Part shown: positions 1 to 10,523 of the stretch, one piece after another
Numbering within the stretch: position 1 is the stretch's first letter
Layout of the letters: every line of letters begins with the position of its first letter
Assembly (NCBI RefSeq): GCF_048544455.1
Contig: NC_133534.1
Coordinates: 221,864,292 to 221,928,291, forward strand
Length of the DNA: 64,000 bases
Direction: 5' to 3'
DNA from: Silene latifolia
Lineage: Eukaryota; Streptophyta; Magnoliopsida; Caryophyllales; Caryophyllaceae
The notes under the pieces: generated by a model
Told to the model about the DNA's origin: nothing
The model's input: the letters and a program-made list of their open reading frames with translations, nothing else
Databases searched by the model: none
Made by a program: the position numbers and the translations under genes

Positions 1-525
1 CTAAAAATTAATCTAACATACTAACTACAAATAAATCTAACAAACTAACCACAAATTAATCAAACTAACTACAAATTAATCTAACAAATTAAACTGAAAT
101 TAAACAAAAAAAAACTAACCTAATTAAAGAGGGTGGAAGTGGCGGTGGAAATGGCGGTAGAAATGGCGGTGGAAGTGGTGGTGGTAGTGTAGTCTCGTCG
201 CCGTTCGTCGTAAATCGCAATTTTTTTTTTTTTTTTTGGTTTCGAAAGAGTAAAGTAGGAGAGAGGGGGGTCTGGTTTGTATAAAAAAATTTGGCGACTG
301 AATTTGTATTTGGCGACTGATATTCAGTCGCCAAATTGGCGACTACATTAAAATCCGTCGCCAAAATTGATATATCAGTCGCCAAATTAGATGCCCTTTT
401 TAAAAAAGACAGTCGCCAAATTGGCGACTGATTTCAGTCGCCAAATTGTAAATCAGTCGCCAATTTGGCGACTACCAGTATCAGTCGCCAAATTTCGGTC
501 GCCTGTTTTAGTTATTCTTGTAGTG
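1..525. mobile_element. Right end of a CACTA (En/Spm) transposon
   Basis: The right boundary reads TTGTAGTG at 518-525, the reverse complement of CACTACAA, and continues inward as CACTACAAGAATAAC on the minus strand, the classic CACTA terminus. Just inside it lies a dense array of short inverted units (290-503), as expected for the subterminal transposase-binding region of this superfamily. The left end and any transposase lie outside the window. The bases at 526-528 (TTT) would be the 3-bp target duplication, but its partner cannot be seen. The ORF-like stretch on the minus strand at 89-385 is low-complexity proline-rich translation and is not called as a gene. Confidence 0.72.
290..503. repeat. 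CACTA subterminal repeats, TTTGGCGACTG units in both orientations
   Basis: About a dozen copies of TTTGGCGACTGA or its reverse complement TCAGTCGCCAAA occur within 214 bp, often as back-to-back palindromes with an A/T-rich centre. The density and the position within 25-235 bp of the CACTA terminus match known subterminal repeat arrays that bind the element's own TNPA-like protein. That function is inferred from the superfamily; only the repeats are seen. Confidence 0.75.
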
Positions 526-598
526 TTTCATTCATTTGTTTATATCTCTTCAATTTCCATTCAAAACTAAAGATAGCTTTTGTTTCAAATCACAATAG

Positions 599-2626
599 GA
601 GGCCGGGAACATCAGGTCGTTCTCGGGTTACACGACGGCGATGGAGTGCTACGAGCTGCTGTCGGCGGAGGAGCGCGCCATGATCGATCGTGGAGAGTTT
701 GGTGCCTTGGTACAGGCCTGGAGGGATATCGCGAAGAGGAAGCTGTGGGCTAACCTTAGCCTGGTCCGCGCTTTCTTGGACCGATTATGGGATACGACTT
801 CCACTTTTCACATGCCTTTTGGTGAGGTGGGAGTCACTCTGGAGGACTACGGCATGATTTCCGGGTCTGCAGGTGTGGGTCTCGAGGTCGTGGAGTGGCG
901 GAGAGGCGCCATGAGGGTGGACTCGGCCGAGGCTAAGAGGTTGATCGGCTGGAACTTGTCGCCGAAGGCTATCACAGTGCCGGGTTTGATGCCCAGCTCC
1001 TACGTTCGAGACTACTTCGTAGGAAAGATCCCGGCGCTGGTGACGATTGATGGGAGAGAGACGACTCCTCCTCCCTGTACTGCTGAGCAGAGGGCTCGTT
1101 TGTGGCTCTGGTGGTTTCTGTCTTCGATTTACCTCAGAGACAAGGGAGAGAGGCTGTCGACGAAGCTTCTTCCCTTCCTTTCTGACCTGAGCTCCCTAGG
1201 GCGTTGGGACTGGGTCACTGCTGGTTTTGCGGTCCTCATCCGCTTCATGAGGGCCATGGTTCGTCTGGAGTTGATGGAGAAGGGGACTTCTCCTGGCGCT
1301 GTCGGACCTGGACTACTGTTGGAGGTATGAACCTTCATTTAGACCAAAATCAATTCCTTTTTTTGACACATTACGAAAGATCGTTATTGACTATCTTGCT
1401 TCACAGGCGTGGGTGTACTCCTACTTTCCGGGCCTCGCGCCCAAGAGGACGGAGCCGCTGGAGAAGGCCTATCCCGTGGTGAGGGATTGGGTGATGTGCA
1501 GGACGAAGAGCAAGTGTTCTTCCCACGGTGTCTACCGACGGGACGTGAACGCTCTTCAGCTAGACAGCGTAAGGATCTTACTTATATTCATTTGCTTCCT
1601 CATTGCTTTTAAATTGATCATAAGAATGATTCCTTGTTTGTCTTGTCCCAGTGGGTGCCCAGGCCTTGGGCGGAGTACGCTGGAGCGCCTCCTTTTGTGG
1701 CTGAGGTCCTTCGACCTAGGAGCTCGAGCCGGCTGCTGTTGAGGACGTCGATAGGTCCTGTGTGGTACTTGGGCGAGCGCTTGGCTCGTCAGTGCTCTCG
1801 GGGCGTGTTGACGGTTCCCATCGATCCTCCTGGGACGATGTTCAGGGAGCCTTCTGAGGCAGAGAGGGAGGCCGACTTGGCTGGCGTTAGTGGTGACGCC
1901 CTCCTTCTTCCTGGCGAGGACTACTCGGCGTTCCTCTACGGGAGGTTGGCGTACTGGCCGGTTGTGGTGAGCATATTTTCTCTCCTTTATTTTACTTGAT
2001 TTTTGAGAACTATGATGAAAGATCATCGATTAATGAGAAATATTTGACTTTGCAGGAGGTTGAGGCGGCGGGCATCGAGCCCCCAGAGTACCCCGAGACC
2101 CTCGAGTACACTGACACGACTGGGAGGACGACGATCTCCGAGCTACGTGACTTTGACGTGGCTGTGACGGATGCTGGCCTGGACGATTGGCAGCATCTGA
2201 TTCGGAGGGTGAGCCTCTAACTTTACATAATTTTTGTGTAGGAACACATTTGATTGAGCTTGTTCAATTATTGAGAACTTCTTTTTGAAAATGCAGGTTG
2301 CGCCGTCTCGGTTCGTGGCATTATGGAGGGTGGCCAACCGGTGCGAGCACTCTGAAGTCGAGGCACTTGTCGGCGGTCGAGGCCGTCAGGTATGAACCTT
2401 GTGCCTATTTCATTTTTGAATTTTGATTTTCCAACTTTTCTTGTAATTGTTTGAAATGATTGACATGAGCCAATTTTGTTGTTTACAGGGGGACCGCGAG
2501 CTGGAGCGAGAGTTGGCTCAGTCTCGGGAGGAGACAGCTCGCTTGTTGAGGGAGCTCAAGGTTCGAGACGCCGAGATTGCTGCTCTTGCGGCAAGAGTTG
2601 CGGAGCTGGAGGGCGACCAGCAGTAG
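599..2626 (+). CDS. Plant mobile domain protein with C-terminal coiled coil (PMD1), 5' exon(s) missing from view
   Basis: Six exons are visible: 599-1324, 1407-1568, 1652-1966, 2056-2208, 2297-2389 and 2489-2626. Each intron has GT-AG ends and every junction keeps phase 0. The first methionine is at 641 and gives 514 residues. The reading frame is open back to 599, where TAG at 596-598 doubles as a splice acceptor; the homologous copy at 58390-61200 has an exon start at exactly this place, so upstream exons are probably outside the window or cut off by the CACTA insertion. The core carries the PMD signature FHMPFGEVGVTLEDY at about residues 56-70. The last 45 residues are heptad-like and rich in E, R, L and A, predicting a coiled coil. 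PMD proteins include Arabidopsis MAIN/MAIL1 and many transposon-borne relatives; the biochemical role is unknown. The ORF shows no stop or frameshift. Confidence 0.8.
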
Positions 2627-3334
2627 TTTTGTGTAGTTTTTGTTTGTATTTTGGCCATAGTTTGCACATTTGTACATTTTGGACCTTCATTTTGAACATT
2701 TTGGACTTTGTTTGGGGCGAGAGCCCCCAGTTTGTTGTACATTTCTCTTTTTGGTTGTATAAAAGATGGCCTGAGTGCCTTTGCTGCTGGGTTGTGTTGC
2801 TTGTATCTGCAGGTTAGCTTTGAACAGGTTTGGTAGATGACGGTTTATGTCGTCATGCTGCCGAAATTTACATAGAAATCACGCAAAACATACATTTGTA
2901 TATACACATGGCCTGAATTAGCGCAAAACGAATGACTCAAAAGCATGCAAAATGCAAAAATTCTGCCGGAAATGACCGGACGGTAGGGAGGGTTACCCCT
3001 AAAAAAATAAAAAAATAAAAACCTATAAGTTTGAAATGAAATGATTAAAAAAAAATGAAAGAAATATAAATGAAATAAATATATAAATTTGGAAATGAAT
3101 TAAATCAATATGAAAATTATTTCCTAAAATGAATGATATTAAAAATGAAAATGCAAGTGTGGTAAAAATGGCGAAAATGTCGATGTCGCCTCGAGATGCG
3201 TGCCCGCGGAATTAGGAAACACGAAATATGGTAACTTCCACGTATTTACCAAAATAATAACCCGTAGGAATAGGAAATTATTCGTCGAGGAATTAGGAAA
3301 GATCCAACGCGGAAAATCACAGAAGCTTAGCTGA
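2627..3334. other. Spacer between PMD1 and DUF7745-1
   Basis: This stretch holds the PMD1 3' flank and then very A-rich, low-complexity sequence (about 3000-3180, repeated ATGAAAT/AAAAATGAAA). No ORF, RNA gene or transposon end was recognised. From about 3190 composition rises in GC toward the promoter of the next gene. Confidence 0.5.
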
Positions 3335-3335
3335 G

Positions 3336-3450
3336 GAAGAGGCGCAGCATGAGTTGCGTCCCTTTGAAGAGGCGCAGCAGGTGCTGCGCCTGTTCCAAAG
3401 TGGTTCTGTTATGGCAGATTTTTGGAAACAGAAATTAGTATAAATAGAGA
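3336..3450 (+). promoter_or_regulatory. Promoter of the DUF7745-1 gene: GC-rich palindromic motifs and TATA box
   Basis: A TATA box (TATAAATA) lies at 3439-3446, 93 bp before the ATG at 3532. Upstream are two copies of a GAAGAGGCGCAGCA unit (3336-3349 and 3366-3379); the second is part of a near-perfect palindrome with GGTGCTGCGCCTGTTCC. The same unit followed by AAGTGGTT occurs in the Tat LTR at 15111-15140, about 140 bp upstream of that LTR's own TATA box. The second DUF7745 copy also has GAAGAGGCGC-type units upstream of a TATA box. This is sequence-based inference; no expression evidence is available. Confidence 0.6.
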
Positions 3451-3531
3451 CGTCGATAGAGCTTTTATTCACACAATTCTTCCGTCTCTTCTTCGTCTTA
3501 TTACATAAAATTCTCAAAATAATCCCTCATC

Positions 3532-5061
3532 ATGAATACTTTGGAGATTCGCTTAAAAGAATGGACCAACGAGTTTTCAAACATGGAGAAATATGATATG
3601 GGCGCCTATAATCTTGGATCTTTGTTGAGTCTGAAGCTTATCAAGGTTGTCAAACCATTCTTGGATGCTTGTCTTGATTATTGGGACCCGAATTACCATG
3701 TTTTTGCGTTCCTGGGAGGCGATGAAGCCCATTTCTGAAGAAGTTCTTTGCGATTGGCGGATGGGACCCTGAACACTTGCCTGCCATTCCTTCTACTTCG
3801 CAAGGGTACAAGAGCAAATTTAGAGACTTGCTTGGGTTGACTAGACTCGAGGTGGACCGTCTAGTGACCACGAAGGGAGTGCGAATGTTGGACTTCATTG
3901 ACCGATTTATTCACAGGGCCGACCCCACCGTTTCTTATGTTGCTAGACGAAGGGCATTTGGGTTTTGCTTGTTGCATGTGTATGTCTTCCAAGGGCATGT
4001 TGATGAAGACTTGAGAGGTGATCCCCGTCTTCTGGGCCTTGTTGAGCAAATGGAGTGCGCGGGGAGCCCGGCTTGTTTATGTCTAGGAGAGATCCTGTTG
4101 GGCTTGGATAATAGGAAAGCCAACCGCGACCTACCGTATTTGGGAAGTCCCGTCATTCTGCAGGTAAAAGAACGCTTATTTTTCTTTTCCTTTTTTTTTT
4201 TCGTTCGTTTTTTTTTTTTCGTTTTTTTCGTTTTTTTTTTTCGTTTTTTGTTTGTTTTTGATGTCTAATACCCGCTTTTGGTAGGTTTGGCTTATGGAAC
4301 GGCTTCGATTGATCGAGCCCCTAGTTCACGTTCCTTCTTATCATGCTCGTTCGATTGCAATGAGGACCAAGCTTTACATGGTGGACTTCACCCGAGTCTG
4401 CAATTATTGGGAGAACAAGCTGAAGAGTGACGATGGCCCTTTGATTAGGTGGATTGTACCGTGGTGGCACCTCAAATCTGTCACTGGAGTGTCTTCTTTG
4501 GATCCTACCCGATCTGTGCGCATTCCTGGCTTGGAATTTATGGTGTGCATCTTCCTGGAAAGGCTGATGAGACAGGTTGGACTAAAACAGACGATCCCCA
4601 AACTTGATACCGTCCCGCAGACTGCCGTGGCGCTTACTACAGAGAGGCGAAGGGAGTGGGCCATTAAATGGGCCCAAAGAAACATATGGTTCTTGAACTC
4701 TTCTGCCAATGCCTTATGGGTGTCGGATTCCTATCTGCGATGGAGGAAAGCTACCACTCCGGAAGAGCGCGAGAGATTGAGGAAGCGCGAGCCCATTGAC
4801 TACAAGGTGCGCGAGGTGGAAAAGGAGAAAGAGAAGCATTTGACTGAGGGAGAGGAAGAAGTCGGGTTTCGAGTTGTTCATCCTTCGAAGAAACCGAAGA
4901 CCTCTCCTGTCGTGGATAAAGTGATTGACAAGAATGGGAAGTCTAGGCCTCGGGAAAGACCGTTGGTGATTAGGTCCGAAGTGGCGCAAGAGCGTCCGGC
5001 TCGAGGTCGTGACAAGAAATATGACAAGAATGACAAGGGCAAAGGGAAGATGGAAGAATAG
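3532..5061 (+). pseudogene. DUF7745-like protein gene, copy 1 (frameshifted, one intron)
   Basis: The start at 3532 gives MNTLEIRLKEW; the first segment reads to 3738, then the frame breaks near 3730-3750. The homologous reading resumes (IGGWDPEHLPAIP) and runs to CAG at 4161-4163. A GT-AG intron, 4164-4284, contains a long T-rich tract. Exon 2, 4285-5061, encodes VWLMERLRLIEP through a Lys/Arg/Glu-rich tail ending KGKGKMEE. The N-terminal part (FLDACLDYWDPNYHVFAF, then IGGW) resembles the plant DUF7745 family, which is often found near retrotransposons; I recall this family rather than having searched it. The copy at 57336-55881 aligns along the full length. The tail is basic and disordered-looking, suggesting a nuclear or nucleic-acid role, but function is unknown. 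Confidence 0.65.
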
Positions 5062-5597
5062 CCCTAGTCTTTATTTATTATTTATTATTATTATTATTGT
5101 TGTAATAAAAAGGTGGGGTTTTTAGAATCCTAGCATATTTTTATTTTTATTATGTAGCGTACTATTATTAGAAAATGAATGAAATAAAAAAGGTTAAATG
5201 GTTATGAAACCGTTGTGATTTTTCTATTTATTATTCTTGTCGAATTCCAAATGCAATGCAAATGTCCTTCTATTTACATTTTGAAATAATGGGTTGTATC
5301 CTGTGAAGGATTGCCTACGTATTCATTAAAAATGAAATCAAACCCTTGCGCGTAGTTCGAGTAAATGTAAAAGAATAATTGTTCTAGCAAGAGCTTGTAA
5401 TGAACTTAGAAAATAAGCATGAGCTTTTTACTTACTCTGAAGGTGCAGTTTAGTTTATTTGATGATATGAGGATGACAAGTTTGTCAAAATGCAAAAGCA
5501 AAGTGACATTAGCCTATTTCAGCTTGGCCAGGGGGCGTTTATTTAGTGCCACAAGAGCGACACGTGAGGTTACGCGAGGCGCGTTTTTGTTCCTATT
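5062..5597. other. Convergent 3' spacer between DUF7745-1 and Tat pol
   Basis: The DUF7745-1 gene ends at 5061 on the plus strand and the Tat integrase ends at 5598 on the minus strand, so this 536-bp A/T-rich interval holds the 3' ends of both. TTATTATT runs and AATAAAA-type sequences at 5080-5110 could serve as polyadenylation signals for the plus-strand gene. No other feature was recognised. Confidence 0.5.
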
Positions 5598-8500
5598 CTA
5601 GGCATAGTACCGTTTAAATTGGTCAAGGTTCGTTGGGTTGGAAAACTCATTCCCGTCTAGGTCTGTGATTCTAACCGCACCCCCTGGAAGTATGGACTTG
5701 ACTAGAAATGGTCCGGTCCAATTGGGTTTGAATTTTCCCCGTGGGTCAACAGGTAAAAGAGCTCTAACCGATTTGAGTACTAAGTCTCCTTCCTTGATAT
5801 TTCTTGGCTTAACCCTTTTGTTGAAAGCTCGTTTGATACGTGCTTGATATATTTGGACATTATGCAAGGCGCGTAGCCTACGTTCATCCAGGAGGATGAG
5901 TTCTTCATATCTATCCCTCTTCCAATCGGCTTCTGGGATTTGACTTTCGTGTAAAATACGCAGGGATGGTATCTCTAGCTCGACTGGTTGTACAGCTTCC
6001 ATGCCGTAGGTCAAATAGAAAGGAGTAGCCCCAGTGGGCGTCCTAACAGATGTACGATATCCCCACAAAGCAAAGGGTATCTTACTTGGCCAGTCTCGAT
6101 AGTTGTCAATCATTTTCTTGAGAATCGTGACAACGTTTTTGTTTGCCGCCTCTACCGCGCCGTTAGTCTTTGGTCTATAGGGCGAAGAGTGGTGATGCCT
6201 AATTTTGTACTTGGCTAGCAATTGTTCAGTCTCAGCTTGGAAGTGTGACCCATTATCACTAATTATCTCATGCGGGCAACCATATCGACAGATGATGTTG
6301 TTTTGTATGAACTTTGCCACATTTTTAGCCGTGAGACTAGTGTAGGAAGCCGCTTCTACCCATTTGGTGAAATAGTCGATTGCCACTAGGATGAAACAGT
6401 GACCTCTGTTCGGTGGGGTTATCTTCCGATTATGTCAATTCTCCAGGCGAGAAAATGGCGAGGAGATGCCATCGTATAGAAGAGCAATGAAGGAGGGACG
6501 TGTTGTACATTCCCGAAGATTTGGCAATTGTGGCAATGTCTTACGTATTTGATGCAATCGGATTCCATTGTGGTCCAATAATACCCCAAACGTGTGATTT
6601 TCTTTGCCATCATGGGCCCACTCATGTGAGGACCGCATTCTCCATCGTGGACTTCTTCCATCACTTTTCGTGCCTGTGAATGATCAAGGCAACGTAGGAT
6701 TACACCAAGAGGTGTTCTTTTGTATAACTCTCCTTGCATGAGAACGTATTGGGAACCTAATAGGCGTATAGCACGTTGTCCCCTCTTGTCCATATCCGGT
6801 GGATAGGTACCGTTGAGCTTGAAATTCAGGATTGCTTGGAACCAGGGTTCCTGCGCGATTTCCTCTTCGTCGGTGATTTGGTGGACATAAGCTGGCTCTG
6901 ACCGTCGTTCGATGCATAAAGGCATTTCCACCATGTCATCTGGCATATTAATCAAAGATGCAAGTTTTGCAAGAGCATCTGCAAATTGATTTTCTTCTCA
7001 AGGTAGGTGTAGATATGTCACATGATCGAAGAATTGGGCAACTTGGTCTATTCTGGCTTGATAAGGTGCTAGGCTTTCGCTTCGAACTTTCCAAGATCCC
7101 GTAACTTGGTTGATGATCAGGGATGAATCCCCGTTTACTCGGAGGTTTTTAATGCCTAAGCTCACTGCCGCTTGTAGTCCAATTAGACAAGCTTCGTATT
7201 CTGCAGCGTTATTTGTCACCTCGAAGTCGAGTTTGACAGAGATTGGTGTATGCTCGCCTTCAGGAGAAATGAGCAACACTTCTATTCCAAATCCTCTTAA
7301 GTTTGATGCTCCATCAAAGTAAAGGTCCCAGGAGTCTACATCAGTTTGAAGTATATCCTCGTCTGGAAATGACCAAGTGTCTATTGTTTGTGCATCATTG
7401 ATGGGATTTTCTGCGAAGAATTCGGCAACGGCACGACCTTTTATAACTTTTAGAGGTACGTATGTGAGGTCGAATTCTGAGAGCATCAAGGTCCATCTTG
7501 CTAGGCGTCCGTTGAGGACGGGTTTCTCGAAGAGGTATTTGACTGGATCCATTTTGGAGTATATTTTGACGGAGTAGTTAAGCATGTAATGGCGTAGCTT
7601 CTTCGTTGCCCACACAAGAGCGAGGCATGTCTTTTCGAGTTGTGAGTATTTACACTCGTACTCCAAGAACTAAGGTAGTAGATAGCCCTTTCTTCGCTTC
7701 CTACAGTTTGAGCTAGCATGGCACCCATGGCTGTTTCGGTTACTGTGAGATATAAATCAAGAGGTTGATCTCGTTGAGGTGGCATGAGCACTGGTGGTTT
7801 AGCCAACATCTCTTTGATTCGATCAAATGCCTTTTGACAATCATCATCCCACATGGTGTGGTATGTCTTCTTGAGCTTCTTGAAGATAGGCTCGCAAATC
7901 ATGGTGAGTTTCGATATGAATCGACTTATATTATGCACTTTTCCCAGGAATCCTCTGACTTCTTTTTCTGTTTGAGGTTGTGGCATTTCGATCAGAGCCT
8001 TGATCTTGGAAGGGTCTATTTCTATACCTCGTTGGCTAACGACGTATCCCAGGAGTTTGCCAGATGTTACTCCGAATGTGCACTTCTGAGGATTGAGCCT
8101 CATGTTGTACTTTTGTAGCCTTGCGAAGAATTTGCGAAGGTTCGCAATATGCCCTTCTCTATCCTTGGACTTGACAATCATGTCGTCTACGTATACCTCA
8201 ACTTCTTTGTGCATCATGTCATGTAAGAGTGTAGTTGCGGTGCGTTGATATGTAGCTCCGGCGTTGATCAATCCGAACGGCATGACCGTATAGCAATAGG
8301 TTCCCCATTGAGTGACAAAGGCGGTCTTATGCATGTCTTCTATGGCCATCTTGATTTGGTTATAACCCGCATACCCATCCATGAAGGATAGTAATGCGTG
8401 GTGCGATTATTGTCCACCAATATGTCGATGTGTGGTAGAGGGAAGTCATCTTTAGGACTTGCTTTGTTTAAGTCCCTAAAATCAACACAAACACGGATTC

Positions 8501-9041
8501 TCCCATCCTTTTTGGGTACCGGTACTATGTTGGCTACCCAGTCAGAATACTCGGAAACTTTGATGAACCCGGCTTTGAATTGCTTATCGACTTCTTCCTT
8601 AATCTTGAGAGCCCATTCCGTTCTCATTCGTCGAAGCTTCTGTTTTACAGGTTTGAAACCTGGCTTAATCGGGATTCTATGTTCAGCGATATCCCTGTCG
8701 ATCCCTGGCATGTCTTTGTAGGACCAAGCGAAAACGTCTTTGAACTCGTTTAGGAGGTCTATGAAATCGACCCTTTCGGTAGATCTCAAGATAGTCCCTA
8801 TCCTAAGTTCTTGGGGTTCTAGTTCGGTTCCTACATTGATGGGTTCGGTGTCCTCTATTACTGGTCCCCCTTCCCTTTCCTGTAGTATTTCCTTGGCTAC
8901 GTAGGGAGGTATTTCGATTAGTCGGGTCTTGGTCATCCTCGGTATCATCGTAAACAGAATTGCACTCAAGATAACACAAAGAGTAAGCAGAACCGATTTA
9001 TTCATATTAAAATTTGAGTAAAGTTGAAACAAATAAGCCAT
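5598..9041 (-). pseudogene. pol: Tat1 pol: reverse transcriptase, RNase H, archaeal-type RNase H, integrase
   Basis: Reading on the minus strand, RT starts within 9041-8340 (MPGIDRDIAEHRIPIKPG) and continues in another frame at 8382-7501 with the catalytic YVDD near 8196-8185. RNase H and the extra aRH domain occupy 7666-6998; aRH shows YFDGAS, NAAEYEA and GDSSLI, supplying its acidic residues. Integrase spans 6955-6419 (zinc-binding part with CGPHMSG and CHNCQ) and 6386-5598 (ISDNGSHF and the VEAANKN glutamate). Breaks are a frame change near 8400, a short deletion near 7670, an in-frame TGA at 7000-6998 where HLP-R-EENQ is expected (CGA to TGA), and a frame change near 6400. The gene ends at TGCC-TAG next to the convergent DUF7745-1. 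Confidence 0.85.
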
Positions 9042-10482
9042 CCGATCCGTGGTCGGTGGCGGAAAAGGACGATGGTTGGGACATTTCCGAACTACTGTGA
9101 CTACTCGAGGCTAAGCTAGGAGAAACAAAGGGAATGGGGATGACGACAGGAGGAGACTCCCTAGTGACTTCTCTAGACTCCGACTCTGACTCCGACTCTG
9201 ACTCGAACTCATCGTCTTCTGGTTCTCCTTTGAACATATCTCCTTCTCCAGTGGTGAGCTTGAAGAGTCTTCCTTGATTGTTGGTCCACTTGATTGATTT
9301 TCTCCATCCTTTCTGCTGACTCGCGTTAGTTTCCGTGATTAACGCGGTGGGGTTGAAGCGATCGTCTTGAAGTATCACGGTAATGATCTCATCCTGCGCG
9401 GCTCTAACAAATCGATCTTCTCCGAACAATAGACTAACAGCTTGTTCGTCTAAGCAAGGTGCTTGACGGGTTTTGACGGTAGGAACCGTTTCTGGAGGGA
9501 TGAAGTAGCAATCGTGAAAGATCTCGATTCCGGCTAGCTTCCTCTCGAGATAATGCCAAGGCTCGGGAAATCCGTGAAAGAGTTCTAGACTTCCTTCCTT
9601 AACAAAGTACCCATTTAGGGTAGGGAGATAGGGTCGCATTTGGACTCCTACGTACTTACGGTTTTGAACTTGAGCAAGCATCTCGAGAACCTCTTCTTTA
9701 GTGGGTTTGTACCCTAGTCCAATTGGTATCCTCTTTGAGTTACCTTCCTTGTATGGTGCGAAGGTGTTTCTTCGAATAGGGTTCAAAGGCATTCCAGGGA
9801 AGTATCCCTGGGATTTGAGTATGTGGTTGACCACCAAGTTGGAGTAGGGATCATAGTATAAGGGTGCCAATTCGCTTTCTATGACACTTATGCTTTGGAA
9901 TCCCCCAAGTTCATATACTGGATCTGCAAGGACTTGATTGTTCGACTTCTTTTCGATTATTGCTTTGATGGGTGACGAAGTGATCGTCACTACTTTGCCA
10001 TTTAGTGGGATCTTGATCTTTTGATGAAGGGTGGATGTCACTGCTTTGGAAGCGAGAATCCAAGGTCTTCCTAGGAGTATGTTGAAGGAAGTTTCGATGT
10101 CCACTATTTGGAAGTTAACCTTTCGCTCAATTGGCCCTGTGGCTATGGTTAGGTTAGCAAGTCCTACCACCTTTCGTCGTGTACCATCATATGCGCGGAC
10201 ACCTTGATTGGTAGGGGTCCAATCCGACTCTTTCATGCCTAATTTGTATGCCGTTTTGAGGGGTATGACGTTGACCGCAGAGCCATCATCTATCAAGGTC
10301 ATTGGCACGTTCTTCTTTAGACAAATGACAGTGATGTAAAGAGCTAAGTTGTGACTAGCGCCAAAAGGTGGCAAATCTTCGTCTGAGAAAGTAATAGGAT
10401 TACTTAGCTTCGGTGATTCTTGGAAGACCAAGTTGACTACATCTTCGGGTGTCGAGTTATGTGCTACATTTAGTTTGGCCAA
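9007..10482 (-). pseudogene. Tat1 aspartic protease region of pol
   Basis: The minus-strand frame contains a retropepsin-like segment with TLIDDGSAVNVIP, where the D-(D)-G-S/A motif would supply the catalytic aspartate, followed by FNILLGRPWIL, the usual LGRPW/ILGRP flap-side motif. Downstream is a long linker with an acidic Ser/Glu repeat (SESESESES) and Ser-rich tail typical of Tat polyproteins. It sits directly after gag and overlaps the RT frame by about 35 bp in a different frame, so the polyprotein is interrupted here. Confidence 0.75.
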
Positions 10483-10523
10483 AGCTTGCAGTAAAGCTTG
10501 GCGATGTGGGAATGAGCTTGCTA

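Noticed and set aside
89..385. Minus-strand proline-rich open frame
   Set aside because: Low-complexity translation of CACTA subterminal DNA; no domain.
465..683. Plus-strand open frame across the CACTA end and PMD1 exon
   Set aside because: It crosses a transposon terminus and reads the PMD1 exon in the wrong frame.
5062..5597. A Tat1 3' LTR between pol and DUF7745-1
   Set aside because: No TGTGGACAGC start, no purine tract and no similarity to 13125-15506 was seen.
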